Positions 37,619-46,742 of a stretch of 64,000 bases of DNA are shown in pieces. Source of the DNA: Pseudomonas eucalypticola (GTDB taxonomy: Bacteria; Pseudomonadota; Gammaproteobacteria; Pseudomonadales; Pseudomonadaceae); NCBI RefSeq assembly GCF_013374995.1, contig NZ_CP056030.1, forward strand, positions 4,992,501 through 5,056,500, given 5' to 3'. Position 1 is the first letter of the stretch; the number at the start of each line of letters is the position of its first letter. A model generated the notes under the pieces. It searched no databases and was not told the origin of the DNA. It worked only from the letters and a program-made list of their open reading frames with translations. The position numbers were made by a program, and so were the translations under genes.

Positions 37619-38890
37619 ATGAAAAAAGTAATGCTCAAGACCACACTCAGCATCGCCGTAACGCTCGCTTCCACCCAACTGTTCGCCAGTGGCTTTGCCA
37701 TCAACGAAACCAGTATCAGCGGGATGGGTACCGGGTTCGCCGGCCGCTCTTCGTCTGCCGATGACGCCAGCACCATTTATGGCAACCCTGCCGGCATGTC
37801 GCGCCTCAAGCACGAACAAGTGACCGTGGGGGCCGCGGTCATCGATGCCAAGACCGATATCAGCAACACGCGCGCAACCTTGGGCGGCAAGGAAGATGGC
37901 GACATGGTGCCGCTGACTGCCGTGCCCATGGGCTACTACGTCAAGCCCATCGACGACCACTGGGCGTTCGGTGTCGGCTTCTACGTACCGTTCGGTCTGA
38001 TCACCGACTACGGCAGCGACTTCGCCGGCCGTTACTACGCCAACAAGAGCAAGGTGTCGGTGTACACCTTCCAGCCGACCGTCAGCTACGCCTTCAATGA
38101 CATGGTATCGATCGGTTTCGGCCCGACCATCAACCGCATCGATGGCGAACTGAGCTCCCAGGTACCGACTGCCTCCAGCCCCGGCGTCAACGACGGCAAG
38201 GTCAAGATCAACGGCGATGACACCGCCATCGGCTTCAACGCCGGTATCCTGGTACAGGCTACCCCCACTACCAGCCTGGGCCTGACCTACCACTCCAAGG
38301 TTGATTACCACCTGGACGGTGACACCAAGGTCACCGGCGGCACGTTCGCCCTGCTGGGCCTGGGCGGCCGCAGCTTTGACGCTTCCCTCGACCTGACCAC
38401 CCCCGAGTCCGTCGACTTCTCCGTTACCCAGAAAGTGGGCGACGACTGGACCCTGTACGCCGGCAGCACCTGGACCCGCTGGAGCCGCCTCAAAGACATC
38501 ACCGTGGAGAACTCGGGCGTACCGACGCTGCTGTCCAGCTCGCTGGGCACCATTACCGAAGAGCAGAACTGGCACGACACCTGGGCCCACGCCATTGGTG
38601 CCGCCTACCAGCTGAACAAGGAAGTGGTACTGCGCGCCGGCTACTCGGTCGACCAATCGCCTACCAACAACGTCAACCGCTCGCCACGCATCCCGACGGG
38701 CGACCGTCAAGCCGTCAGCTTCGGCGTGGGCTGGACCCCAGTGGACAACATCACCCTGGACTTCGCCTATTCCTACCTGTGGGAAGAAAGCGTGAAGGTC
38801 AACGAAGTCTCCGCTTCGAAACTGGCCTACAGCTCCAAGTACAAGAACAGCGCCAGCGGTTTCGGTACCTCGATCACCTACCGCTTCTGA
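37619..38890 (+). CDS. FadL/OmpP1-family outer-membrane transporter
   Basis: 14-strand outer-membrane barrel for hydrophobic substrates (long-chain fatty acids or aromatic compounds). It has 423 residues with a signal peptide ending TQLFA-SGFAINETS. The hatch domain motif GMGTGFAGRSSSADDASTIY with NPAGM is typical. The terminal residue is Phe (ITYRF), the barrel assembly signal. Substrate range is not predictable. A terminator at 38906-38932 ends it. Confidence 0.92.
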   Translation: MKKVMLKTTLSIAVTLASTQLFASGFAINETSISGMGTGFAGRSSSADDASTIYGNPAGMSRLKHEQVTVGAAVIDAKTDISNTRATLGGKEDGDMVPLTAVPMGYYVKPIDDHWAFGVGFYVPFGLITDYGSDFAGRYYANKSKVSVYTFQPTVSYAFNDMVSIGFGPTINRIDGELSSQVPTASSPGVNDGKVKINGDDTAIGFNAGILVQATPTTSLGLTYHSKVDYHLDGDTKVTGGTFALLGLGGRSFDASLDLTTPESVDFSVTQKVGDDWTLYAGSTWTRWSRLKDITVENSGVPTLLSSSLGTITEEQNWHDTWAHAIGAAYQLNKEVVLRAGYSVDQSPTNNVNRSPRIPTGDRQAVSFGVGWTPVDNITLDFAYSYLWEESVKVNEVSASKLAYSSKYKNSASGFGTSITYRF

Positions 38891-38905
38891 TTCCATGCTT
38901 GCAGC

Positions 38906-38932
38906 AAAAAACCCGCCTCGGCGGGTTTTTTT
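38906..38932. terminator. Bidirectional terminator between fadL-type gene and glutathione peroxidase
   Basis: Stem AAACCCGCC / GGCGGGTTT with a two-base loop, T-run on one side and A-run on the other. It serves both convergent genes. Confidence 0.92.
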
Positions 38933-38956
38933 CGTTTACCCCACCCATACGCCGCA

Positions 38957-39502
38957 TCAGGGCTTGGAGGCGATCGCCTTTTCCACGGCGGCGATCAGAT
39001 CGGGGTCGTCAGGTTTGGTGATGCTGGAAAAGCTCGCCACCACATTGCCCTGGCGGTCCACCACGTACTTGTAGAAATTCCACTTCGGCGTACTGCTCTG
39101 CTTGGCCAGCACCTTGAACAGGTGGGTGGCGTCAGCACCCCGCACGGCAGTGGGGCGGGTCATGGTGAAGGTGACGCCGTAGTTGGCGTAACAGACCTTG
39201 GCGGTTTCAGCGGTGTCCTGGGCTTCCTGCTTGAAGTCATTGGAGGGTACACCGATCATCTCCAGGCCCTGGCCCTTGTACCGGCTATAGAGGCCCTCCA
39301 GGCCGCTGAACTGCGGGGCAAAGCCGCAATAGCTGGCGGTGTTGACCACCACCAGTGGCTTGCCGGCAAAGCGCTGGCACAGGTCGATGGGCGTCCCACC
39401 CCGCAGCGCCAGCATCTGGCCTTGCAGCAGTTCGGGGCAACCGGCGGCGAAAGCCGAACCGGTCATGAGCACAAGCGGTAATGCCAACCAGCGCAGGGCC
39501 AT
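38957..39502 (-). CDS. Exported glutathione peroxidase-family protein
   Basis: Thiol peroxidase of the GPx family, 181 residues, with a signal peptide ([14 protein letters not shown]), so it should act in the periplasm. Catalytic residues are in place: Cys59 in [10 protein letters not shown], Gln92 in DFKQEAQ, Trp141-Asn142 in KWNFYKY. The usual NQF of the family reads NDF here, next to but not at the active site. It lacks the dimer loop and probably uses thioredoxin-like donors rather than glutathione. GGAGCAACACCG precedes the ATG. Confidence 0.9.
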   Translation of the reverse strand: MALRWLALPLVLMTGSAFAAGCPELLQGQMLALRGGTPIDLCQRFAGKPLVVVNTASYCGFAPQFSGLEGLYSRYKGQGLEMIGVPSNDFKQEAQDTAETAKVCYANYGVTFTMTRPTAVRGADATHLFKVLAKQSSTPKWNFYKYVVDRQGNVVASFSSITKPDDPDLIAAVEKAIASKP

Positions 39503-39638
39503 CGGTGTTGCTCCTTATCGACCGTTACCTTCAGTGTAGGAGCTCGCCCGAAGGCTCGGAACCCCACCCCTACCCCATTGAAACTTATATCACGCCGTCC
39601 GCCTCTGAGCCTTTAAGCCCCCAGCGAAAGGCTCGCCC

Positions 39639-40649
39639 ATGGACCTCGTCATCGCCCGCCCCGAAGGCCTGTATTGCCCGCCCGGCGATTTCTACATAGA
39701 CCCCTGGCGCCCCGTGGCGCGCTCGGTGATTACTCACGGCCATGGCGACCATGCTCGCACGGGCAACAGCCACTACCTGGCCGCCAGCCCGGGTGCCGGC
39801 ATCCTGCGCGCGCGGCTCGGCGCCGACATCAATCTGCAGACCCTGGCCTACGGTGAACGCCTGGTGCACCACGGGGTAACGCTCAGCTTTCATCCGGCCG
39901 GCCACGTGCTGGGGTCCGCTCAAGTGCGGCTGGAATACCAGGGCGAAGTCTGGGTGGCGTCCGGCGACTACAAGGTGGAAGCCGATGGCACCTGCGCACC
40001 GTTCGAACCGGTACGCTGCCATACGTTCATCACCGAATCCACCTTCGGCCTGCCTATTTACCGCTGGCAGCCGCAGCGGGAGATCTTCAGCGAAATCGAC
40101 ACCTGGTGGCGGGCCAATGCCCAGGCAGGCAAGGCCAGCGTCTTGTTCGCCTATGCCTTTGGCAAGGCCCAGCGCATCCTGCATGGCATCGATGCCAGCA
40201 TCGGGCCGATCCTGGTGCATGGCGCGGTAGAGCCGCTGAACCGGGTGTACCGCGAAGGTGGCATCCACATTCCCGACACCCACTACGCCGGTGATTTCAA
40301 AAAAACCGACCCGGCCCTGCGTCAGGCGCTGATCCTGGCGCCCCCCTCGGCGGGTGGCAGCACCTGGATGCGCCGCTTTGGCGATTACAGTGACGCCTTC
40401 GCCAGTGGCTGGATGCGCCTGCGCGGCACCCGCCGCCGGCGCGGCGTGGACCGCGGCTTCGTGCTGTCGGACCACGCCGATTGGCCTGGGCTGTTGTGGG
40501 CCATCGAACAGACCGGCGCTGAACGGGTAATGGTCACCCACGGCTCGGTGGCGGTGCTGGTGCGCTACCTGCGCGGCTTGGGCCTGGACGCCCAGGGTTT
40601 CACCACCGAGTACGGCGACGAAGACGACGACAAGGTGGCCACCGCATGA
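39639..40649 (+). CDS. Ligase-associated DNA exonuclease (metallo-beta-lactamase fold)
   Basis: Predicted single-stranded-DNA exonuclease of the ligase-associated repair cluster. It has 336 residues. The metal-binding motif is THGHGDHARTG, followed by HPAGHVLGSAQV and SGDYK, and a late LSDHADW; this is the MBL/beta-CASP order. Stop and ligase start overlap by four bases (ATGA at 40646-40649), showing co-expression with the ligase. The helicase and phosphoesterase partners lie 4.5 kb further downstream. Confidence 0.9.
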   Translation: MDLVIARPEGLYCPPGDFYIDPWRPVARSVITHGHGDHARTGNSHYLAASPGAGILRARLGADINLQTLAYGERLVHHGVTLSFHPAGHVLGSAQVRLEYQGEVWVASGDYKVEADGTCAPFEPVRCHTFITESTFGLPIYRWQPQREIFSEIDTWWRANAQAGKASVLFAYAFGKAQRILHGIDASIGPILVHGAVEPLNRVYREGGIHIPDTHYAGDFKKTDPALRQALILAPPSAGGSTWMRRFGDYSDAFASGWMRLRGTRRRRGVDRGFVLSDHADWPGLLWAIEQTGAERVMVTHGSVAVLVRYLRGLGLDAQGFTTEYGDEDDDKVATA

Positions 40650-42283
40650 AAGCCTTTGCCCAACTGTATGCCCGCCTGGACGAAACTACCTCCACCAACG
40701 CCAAGCGCCAGGCGCTGGAAGACTATTTCACCCAGGCCGACGCGGCCGATGCCGCCTGGGCCGTGTACTTCCTCTCCGGCGGGCGCCCCCGGCAACTGGT
40801 GCCCAGCCGGGTGCTGCGCGAGATAGCGGTGGCCACCAGCGGCATCCCCGACTGGCTGTTCGAAGAAAGCTACCAGGCCGTTGGTGACCTGGCCGAAACC
40901 TTTTCGCTATTGCTACCGGAAACCGACCACAGCAGCGATCAGGGCCTGGCCTGGTGGGTAGAGCAGGCCCTGCTGCCCCTGCGCGGCCTGCCAGCGGAAA
41001 CCCTGGCCGAGCGCCTGCCGGCGATGTGGGCGCAGCTGGACCGGCAAAGCCTGATGCTGTGCCTGAAGCTGATCACCGGCAGCTTCCGGGTGGGCGTATC
41101 GAAATTGCTGGTCACCCGTGCCCTCGCGCAACTGGCCGGCATCGACAGCAAGCGCGTGGCCCAGCGCCTGGTGGGCTATACCGACTTGTCCCACCGCCCC
41201 ACCGCCGACAGTTATCGCCGGCTGATCGCCGCCGAATCGGCTGACGAACATGCCCAGCGTGGTGGTCAGCCCTACCCCTTCTTTCTCGCCCATGCACTGC
41301 AGCAACCTGTGGAGCAGTTCGACGCCCTCATCGGCCCGGTCAGCGACTGGCAGGTGGAATGGAAGTGGGACGGCATCCGCGCGCAGCTGGTCAAGCGCGA
41401 TGGCCAGCTATGGGTGTGGTCACGTGGTGAAGAGCTGGTGTCCGACCGGTTTCCCGAACTGCAGATTCTGGTCGACGGCCTGCCCGATGGCACGGTCATT
41501 GACGGCGAGATCGTGGTGTGGAATGAAGGCGTACAGCCCTTCGCCCTGTTGCAGCAGCGCATCGGCCGCAAGACCCTGAGCAAGAAGATGCTGACCGAGG
41601 TTCCCGTGGCCGTGCTGGCCTACGACCTGCTGGAATGGCAAGGCCATGACTGGCGCAATGAACCCCAACACCAGCGCCGCCGCCAGCTGGAACAGGTGGT
41701 GGCCAGTGCCGACCTGCCAGTGCTGCGCCTGTCCCCTCTGGTGCAAGGTGATAGCTGGCAGGCCCTGGCCGAGCAACGCGAGCATTCCCGGCGCCTGGGC
41801 GTTGAGGGCATGATGCTCAAGGCCCGCGAAGCACTGTATGGCGTCGGGCGCACCAAGGACATGGGGGTGTGGTGGAAATGGAAAGTGGACCCGTTCAGCG
41901 TCGACGCCGTGCTGATCTACGCGCAGGCCGGCCACGGCCGACGCGCCAGCCTCTACACCGACTACACCTTCGCGGTCTGGGACGGCCCTGCCGAAGCCAG
42001 TGAGCGCACCCTGGTGCCCTTCGCCAAAGCGTATTCGGGGCTGACCGACGAAGAAATGCGCCAGGTGGACGCCATCGTGCGCAGGACCACCGTGGAGAAG
42101 TTCGGCCCGGTGCGCAGCGTGCGCCCCACCCTGGTGTTTGAATTGGGTTTCGAGGGCATTGCCCTGTCAAAACGTCATAAAAGCGGCATTGCCGTACGTT
42201 TTCCACGCATGTTGCGCTGGCGACATGACAAGCCAGTGGAAGAAGCCGATAGTCTGGCTACGCTGCAAGACCTGCTGAGCTGA
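40646..42283 (+). CDS. ATP-dependent DNA ligase (cluster-associated)
   Basis: Non-NHEJ ATP-dependent ligase of 545 residues. The nucleotidyl-lysine is Lys240 in EWKWDGIRAQL. The motifs that follow are WSRGEEL, IDGEIVVW, LGVEGMMLKAREA and WWKWKVDP. An N-terminal helical DNA-binding domain (residues 1-200) is typical of the bacterial LigB/LigC-like group linked to Lhr-type helicases. Coupled to the exonuclease by overlap. The last bases (42284-42480) separate it from an unrelated transport operon, where the helicase would normally be expected. Confidence 0.93.
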   Translation: MKAFAQLYARLDETTSTNAKRQALEDYFTQADAADAAWAVYFLSGGRPRQLVPSRVLREIAVATSGIPDWLFEESYQAVGDLAETFSLLLPETDHSSDQGLAWWVEQALLPLRGLPAETLAERLPAMWAQLDRQSLMLCLKLITGSFRVGVSKLLVTRALAQLAGIDSKRVAQRLVGYTDLSHRPTADSYRRLIAAESADEHAQRGGQPYPFFLAHALQQPVEQFDALIGPVSDWQVEWKWDGIRAQLVKRDGQLWVWSRGEELVSDRFPELQILVDGLPDGTVIDGEIVVWNEGVQPFALLQQRIGRKTLSKKMLTEVPVAVLAYDLLEWQGHDWRNEPQHQRRRQLEQVVASADLPVLRLSPLVQGDSWQALAEQREHSRRLGVEGMMLKAREALYGVGRTKDMGVWWKWKVDPFSVDAVLIYAQAGHGRRASLYTDYTFAVWDGPAEASERTLVPFAKAYSGLTDEEMRQVDAIVRRTTVEKFGPVRSVRPTLVFELGFEGIALSKRHKSGIAVRFPRMLRWRHDKPVEEADSLATLQDLLS

Positions 42284-42481
42284 TTGCACGCATTTGGTGC
42301 GCGCTTTCCGGGTCGCCCGATTTTGGGCATGGCGGCGTTCCAGAGCCTTCGCGGGTGCTCCATTTAAACGCCCGTTCGTGGACTATGGTGCGGAAATTGC
42401 TATCACAATGATGTCTGGCATTTGCCGGTAACGAATGTCGCGTACCTCTGTACGCTCTTCTCAGGTTCTAAGGACTGCACA

Positions 42482-43261
42482 ATGAAAAAAGCATTGCTGA
42501 CCCTTTCTGCACTGGCCTTATGTTTGTCTGCTGGCGCCGCGATGGCCAAGGATTACAAGGTACTGCGTTTCGGCGTGGACCCGTCCTACGCCCCGTTTGA
42601 ATCCAAGGCCGCCGATGGCAGCCTGGTGGGCTTCGACATCGACCTGGGCAACGCCATCTGCAAAGAGCTGAAAGTGCAGTGCAAATGGGTCGAGAACGAC
42701 TTCGACGGCATGGTGCCCGGCCTCAACGCCGGTAAATTCGACGGGGTGATCTCGTCCATGACCGTGACCGAAGCACGGGAAAAGGTCATCGACTTCTCCA
42801 GCGAGCTGTTCTCCGGCCCGACTGCGCTGGTGTTCAAAAAAGGTGCAGCCTACGGTACTCCCGAATCGCTGAAAGGCAAGACCGTGGGTTATGAGCAAGG
42901 CACCATCCAGGAAGCCTACGCCAAGGCCAAGCTGGAACCGGCCGGGGTGAAGATCCAGCCGTACGCCAACCAGGACCAGGTCTACGCTGACTTGACCAAT
43001 GGCCGGCTGGACGCCTCCATCCAGGACATGCTGCAGGCCGAGCTGGGCTTCCTGAAATCGCCACAGGGCGCCGACTACGAAGTCAGCAAGCCGGTCGACG
43101 ACCCGCTGCTGCCAGCCAAGACCGCCGTCGGTATCAAGAAAGGTAACAAAGAGCTCAAGGCCCTGCTGGACAAAGGTATCGAAGCGTTACACAAAGATGG
43201 CACCTACGACGCCATCCAGAAAAAACACTTCGGTGACCTGAACCTGTACAGCGGTAAGTAA
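42482..43261 (+). CDS. aotJ: Arginine/ornithine ABC transporter, periplasmic binding protein
   Basis: Captures basic amino acids in the periplasm. It has 259 residues with signal peptide (LSAGAAMA-KDYK). Family 3 solute-binding motifs: FGVDPSYAPFESKAADGSL, GFDIDLGNAICKEL, and the ligand-binding SSMTVTEAREKVIDFS. The start at 42482 gives the signal peptide; the frame is open upstream. A terminator-like hairpin follows, which should raise its output over the permeases. Gene order J-Q-M-O-P equals the aot operon of Pseudomonas. Confidence 0.9.
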   Translation: MKKALLTLSALALCLSAGAAMAKDYKVLRFGVDPSYAPFESKAADGSLVGFDIDLGNAICKELKVQCKWVENDFDGMVPGLNAGKFDGVISSMTVTEAREKVIDFSSELFSGPTALVFKKGAAYGTPESLKGKTVGYEQGTIQEAYAKAKLEPAGVKIQPYANQDQVYADLTNGRLDASIQDMLQAELGFLKSPQGADYEVSKPVDDPLLPAKTAVGIKKGNKELKALLDKGIEALHKDGTYDAIQKKHFGDLNLYSGK

Positions 43262-43273
43262 CATTTGGTAACG

Positions 43274-43306
43274 ACGCCTTCCCCTCTCCAGGGGAGGGCG
43301 TTTTTT
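43274..43306 (+). terminator. Intra-operon terminator between aotJ and aotQ
   Basis: 12-bp stem (ACGCCTTCCCCT / AGGGGAGGGCGT, with one T-G wobble) with loop CTCC and six Ts. It should stop most transcripts after aotJ, giving excess binding protein. Confidence 0.85.
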
Positions 43307-43327
43307 CTACCTGCACAGGCCTGATCC

Positions 43328-44056
43328 ATGTTCGATGACCTATTACAAAACCTGGGGCTTTCGGCATTCAGCTTGAAGGGCTTCGGCCCCATCCTGCTGC
43401 AAGGCACCTGGATGACCATCAAGCTTGCCGTGCTGTCGTTGCTGGTAAGCGTTTGCCTGGGGCTGCTGGGCGCCACCGCCAAGTTGTCCAGTGTCAAACT
43501 GCTGCGCGTGCCCGCCCAGCTCTACACCACCCTGATCCGCGGCGTGCCTGACCTGGTGCTGATGCTGCTGATCTTCTACAGCCTGCAGACCTGGCTGACC
43601 AATTTCACCGACGCCATGGACTGGGACTACATCGAGATCGACCCCTTCGTCTCGGGGGTGATCACCCTGGGTTTCATCTATGGTGCCTATTTCACCGAAA
43701 CGTTCCGTGGCGCCATCCTCGCCGTGCCACGCGGCCAAGTGGAAGCGGCCACCGCCTACGGGCTCAAGCGCGGCCAGCGCTTTCGCTACGTGGTGTTCCC
43801 GCAAATGATGCGCTTTGCCCTGCCGGGCATCGGCAATAACTGGATGGTGATGCTCAAGGCCACCGCCCTGGTGTCGATCATCGGCCTGGCGGACGTGGTC
43901 AAGGCCGCGCAGGACGCCGGCAAGAGTACCTACCAACTGTTCTACTTCCTGGTCCTGGCGGCCATCATCTACTTGCTGATCACCAGTGCGTCCAACATCG
44001 TGTTGCGCTGGGCCGAACGGCGTTACAGCGCGGGCAACCGGGAGGCGGTGCGATGA
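43328..44056 (+). CDS. aotQ: Arginine/ornithine ABC transporter permease
   Basis: Inner-membrane permease of the HisQ/ArtQ type, 242 residues, five helices. The coupling EAA loop is EAATAYGLKRGQRFRYVVFP. The N-terminal stretch GTWMTIKLAVLSLLVSVCLG is typical. It forms a heterodimer with AotM. Its stop overlaps the aotM start by four bases (ATGA). Confidence 0.92.
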   Translation: MFDDLLQNLGLSAFSLKGFGPILLQGTWMTIKLAVLSLLVSVCLGLLGATAKLSSVKLLRVPAQLYTTLIRGVPDLVLMLLIFYSLQTWLTNFTDAMDWDYIEIDPFVSGVITLGFIYGAYFTETFRGAILAVPRGQVEAATAYGLKRGQRFRYVVFPQMMRFALPGIGNNWMVMLKATALVSIIGLADVVKAAQDAGKSTYQLFYFLVLAAIIYLLITSASNIVLRWAERRYSAGNREAVR

Positions 44057-44763
44057 TCGAATTGCTGCAACAGTACTGGCGCCCGTTCCTGTATTCCGAC
44101 GGCCAGCACATCACCGGGCTGGCCATGACCATGTGGCTGCTCAGCGCCTCCATCGCCATCGGCTTCGTGGTGTCGATTCCACTGTCCATCGCCCGGGTAT
44201 CCAACCACTTCTGGCTGCGCTGGCCGGTGCAGTTCTATACCTACCTGTTTCGCGGCACGCCGCTCTACATCCAGTTGCTGATCTGCTACACCGGTATCTA
44301 CAGCATTGCGGCGGTGCGCGAGCAGCCGGTGCTGGATGCGTTCTTCCGCGATGCCATGAACTGCACCATCCTGGCCTTCGCGCTGAACACCTGCGCCTAC
44401 ACCACCGAGATATTCGCCGGTGCCATCCGCAGCATGAACCACGGTGAAGTGGAGGCCGCCAAGGCTTACGGCCTTACCGGCTGGAAACTCTATACCTACG
44501 TGATCATGCCGTCGGCGCTGCGCCGCTCGCTGCCGTTCTACAGCAACGAAGTGATCCTGATGCTGCACTCCACCACCGTGGCCTTTACCGCCACGGTGCC
44601 GGATATTCTCAAGGTGGCCCGGGACGCCAACTCGGCGACCTTCCTCACCTTCCAATCGTTCGGCATCGCCGCGCTGATCTACCTGGCCATCACCTTCACC
44701 CTGGTCGGCCTGTTCCGCCTGGCTGAACGCCGCTGGCTGGCCTTCCTCGGCCCCGCGCACTAG
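44053..44763 (+). CDS. aotM: Arginine/ornithine ABC transporter permease
   Basis: HisM-type partner permease, 236 residues. The EAA loop is EAAKAYGLTGWKLYTYVIMP. It begins MIELLQQYWRPFLYSDGQH, close to other histidine/lysine/arginine permeases. Coupled to aotQ by overlap; aotO follows after nine bases. Confidence 0.92.
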   Translation: MIELLQQYWRPFLYSDGQHITGLAMTMWLLSASIAIGFVVSIPLSIARVSNHFWLRWPVQFYTYLFRGTPLYIQLLICYTGIYSIAAVREQPVLDAFFRDAMNCTILAFALNTCAYTTEIFAGAIRSMNHGEVEAAKAYGLTGWKLYTYVIMPSALRRSLPFYSNEVILMLHSTTVAFTATVPDILKVARDANSATFLTFQSFGIAALIYLAITFTLVGLFRLAERRWLAFLGPAH

Positions 44764-44772
44764 GACCCGATC

Positions 44773-45891
44773 ATGCACCACCATACCCATGACCTGATCA
44801 GCCCGGTGCCCGGCACCACCCGGCAGATCCACAGTTTTCACTACGGCCCCACGGACGGCGCCGGCAAAATCTATATACAGGCTTCGCTGCACGCCGACGA
44901 ACTACCCGGCATGCTGGTGGCCTGGCACCTCAAGCAGCGCCTGGCCGAGCTGGAGCAGGCCGGGCGCCTGACCCACGAAATCGTGCTGGTGCCGGTCGCC
45001 AACCCGGTGGGCCTGGAACAAGTGCTGATGGACGTGCCCCTGGGCCGCTACGAGCTGGAGAGCGGGCAGAACTTCAACCGCCTGTTCGTGGACCTCAGCG
45101 ATGAAGTCGGTACCGAAGTGGAACCCCACCTCAGCGATGACCCTCAGCACAACGCCAGGCTGATCCGCGCCAGCCTGCGCAACGCCCTGCACGCCCAGGT
45201 GCCGGTCACCCAGTTGCAATCCCAGCGCCTGGTGTTGCAACGCCTGGCCTGCGATGCGCTGATGGTGCTGGACCTGCACTGTGACTTCGAAGCCGTGCAG
45301 CACCTGTACACCACGCCCGAGGCCTGGCCCAAGGTCGAGCCGTTGTCGCGCTACCTGGGCGCCCAGGCGAGCCTGCTGGCTACCGATTCGGGCGGCCAGT
45401 CGTTCGACGAGTGCTTCACCCTGGTGTGGTGGGAATTGCAGCAGCGCTTCAACCACCGTTTCGAGATCCCCCAGGGCAGCTTTTCGGTGACCGTGGAACT
45501 GCGCGGCCAGGGCGATGTGGACCACCCCACGGCCTTGGCCGACTGCCAGGGCATTCTCGACTACCTGACCCACTTCGGCGCCATCAGCGGCACCCCGGCG
45601 CCCTTGCCCGCGCTGCTGCAGCCGGCCACGCCACTGGCGGCCGTGGAACCGGTGGCCACGCCCGTGGGCGGCCTGCTGGTGTTTCATGTGCTGCCGGGCA
45701 CCTTGATGACGGCCGGGCAGTTGATCGCCGAGGTCATCGACCCGATCACCGACACCGTCACCCCGGTGCGGTCGGCCCAGCCTGGCCTGCTCTACGCCCG
45801 TTCGCTGCGCCGCATGGCCACCGCCGGCATGGTCATCGCCCATGTCGCCGGCCGTGACGCCTACCGCAGCGGCTACCTCCTTTCGCCTTGA
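44773..45891 (+). CDS. aotO: Succinylglutamate desuccinylase/aspartoacylase-family protein
   Basis: Zinc hydrolase-like protein of 372 residues inside the aot operon. The Zn motif HADELPGM (HxxE) is near residue 39 and a later histidine is in VLDLHCDFEAV. The C-terminal part is a lipoyl-like beta domain (GGLLVFHVLPGTLMTAGQLI). Its contribution is not settled; known studies found the aot transporter does not need it for uptake, as far as I recall. Perhaps it trims acylated arginine-pathway compounds. Confidence 0.85.
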   Translation: MHHHTHDLISPVPGTTRQIHSFHYGPTDGAGKIYIQASLHADELPGMLVAWHLKQRLAELEQAGRLTHEIVLVPVANPVGLEQVLMDVPLGRYELESGQNFNRLFVDLSDEVGTEVEPHLSDDPQHNARLIRASLRNALHAQVPVTQLQSQRLVLQRLACDALMVLDLHCDFEAVQHLYTTPEAWPKVEPLSRYLGAQASLLATDSGGQSFDECFTLVWWELQQRFNHRFEIPQGSFSVTVELRGQGDVDHPTALADCQGILDYLTHFGAISGTPAPLPALLQPATPLAAVEPVATPVGGLLVFHVLPGTLMTAGQLIAEVIDPITDTVTPVRSAQPGLLYARSLRRMATAGMVIAHVAGRDAYRSGYLLSP

Positions 45892-45904
45892 GACCCACTT
45901 GCCC

Positions 45905-46669
45905 ATGTACAAACTGACCATCGAAGGCCTGCACAAACGCTACGGCGACAACGAAGTGCTCAAGGGCGTGTCGCTCAAGGCCAACACCGGCGACGTCATC
46001 AGCCTGATCGGCGCCAGCGGTTCGGGCAAGAGCACCTTCCTGCGCTGCATCAACTTCCTGGAAACCCCCAATGACGGAGCCATGAGCCTGGACGGCAAGC
46101 AGATTCGCATGGTGCAGGACAGCCACGTCATGCGCGTGGCCGACCCGGCCGAGCTGCAGCGCATCCGCACCCGCCTGGCCATGGTGTTCCAGCACTTCAA
46201 CCTGTGGAGCCACATGAGCGTGCTGGAAAACGTGACCATGGCCCCGCGCCGCGTACTGGGCGTGAGCAAGCACGAAGCCGAAGACCGTGCGCGCCGCTAC
46301 CTGGACAAGGTAGGCCTGCCAGCGCGGGTGGCCGACCAATACCCGGCGTTCCTTTCCGGCGGCCAGCAACAACGGGTAGCCATTGCCCGCGCCCTGGCCA
46401 TGGAACCGGAGGTGATGCTGTTCGACGAGCCTACCTCGGCGCTGGACCCGGAACTGGTGGGCGAAGTGCTGAAGGTGATACAGGGCCTGGCCGAGGAAGG
46501 CCGCACCATGATCATGGTTACCCACGAAATGAGTTTCGCGCGGCAGGTTTCCAACCAGGTCATGTTCCTGCACAAGGGCCTGGTGGAAGAACAGGGGGCG
46601 CCGGCGGACGTGCTGGGCAACCCTACCAGCGAGCGGTTGCGCCAGTTCCTCAGCGGCAACCTGAAGTAA
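45905..46669 (+). CDS. aotP: Arginine/ornithine ABC transporter ATPase
   Basis: Cytosolic ATPase of 254 residues driving the AotQM permease. Walker A is GASGSGKST, the signature is [15 protein letters not shown], Walker B is [13 protein letters not shown] and the H-loop is MVTHEMSFA. The start at 45905 gives [14 protein letters not shown]. In P. aeruginosa argR follows this gene; here a DNA helicase gene begins 73 bases later instead. Confidence 0.93.
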   Translation: MYKLTIEGLHKRYGDNEVLKGVSLKANTGDVISLIGASGSGKSTFLRCINFLETPNDGAMSLDGKQIRMVQDSHVMRVADPAELQRIRTRLAMVFQHFNLWSHMSVLENVTMAPRRVLGVSKHEAEDRARRYLDKVGLPARVADQYPAFLSGGQQQRVAIARALAMEPEVMLFDEPTSALDPELVGEVLKVIQGLAEEGRTMIMVTHEMSFARQVSNQVMFLHKGLVEEQGAPADVLGNPTSERLRQFLSGNLK

Positions 46670-46742
46670 CACCCGCCCCGTTTTCAACAAAACTATCTGC
46701 CGGACGCTGCTGTCTTTGGTTTAACCCCCACGGACAGCGCCC

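Noticed and set aside
42412-42441. ArgR-like half-sites (TGTCTG, TGTCGC) upstream of aotJ
   Set aside because: Spacing of 24 bases and missing AA positions do not fit the Pseudomonas ArgR consensus well enough.
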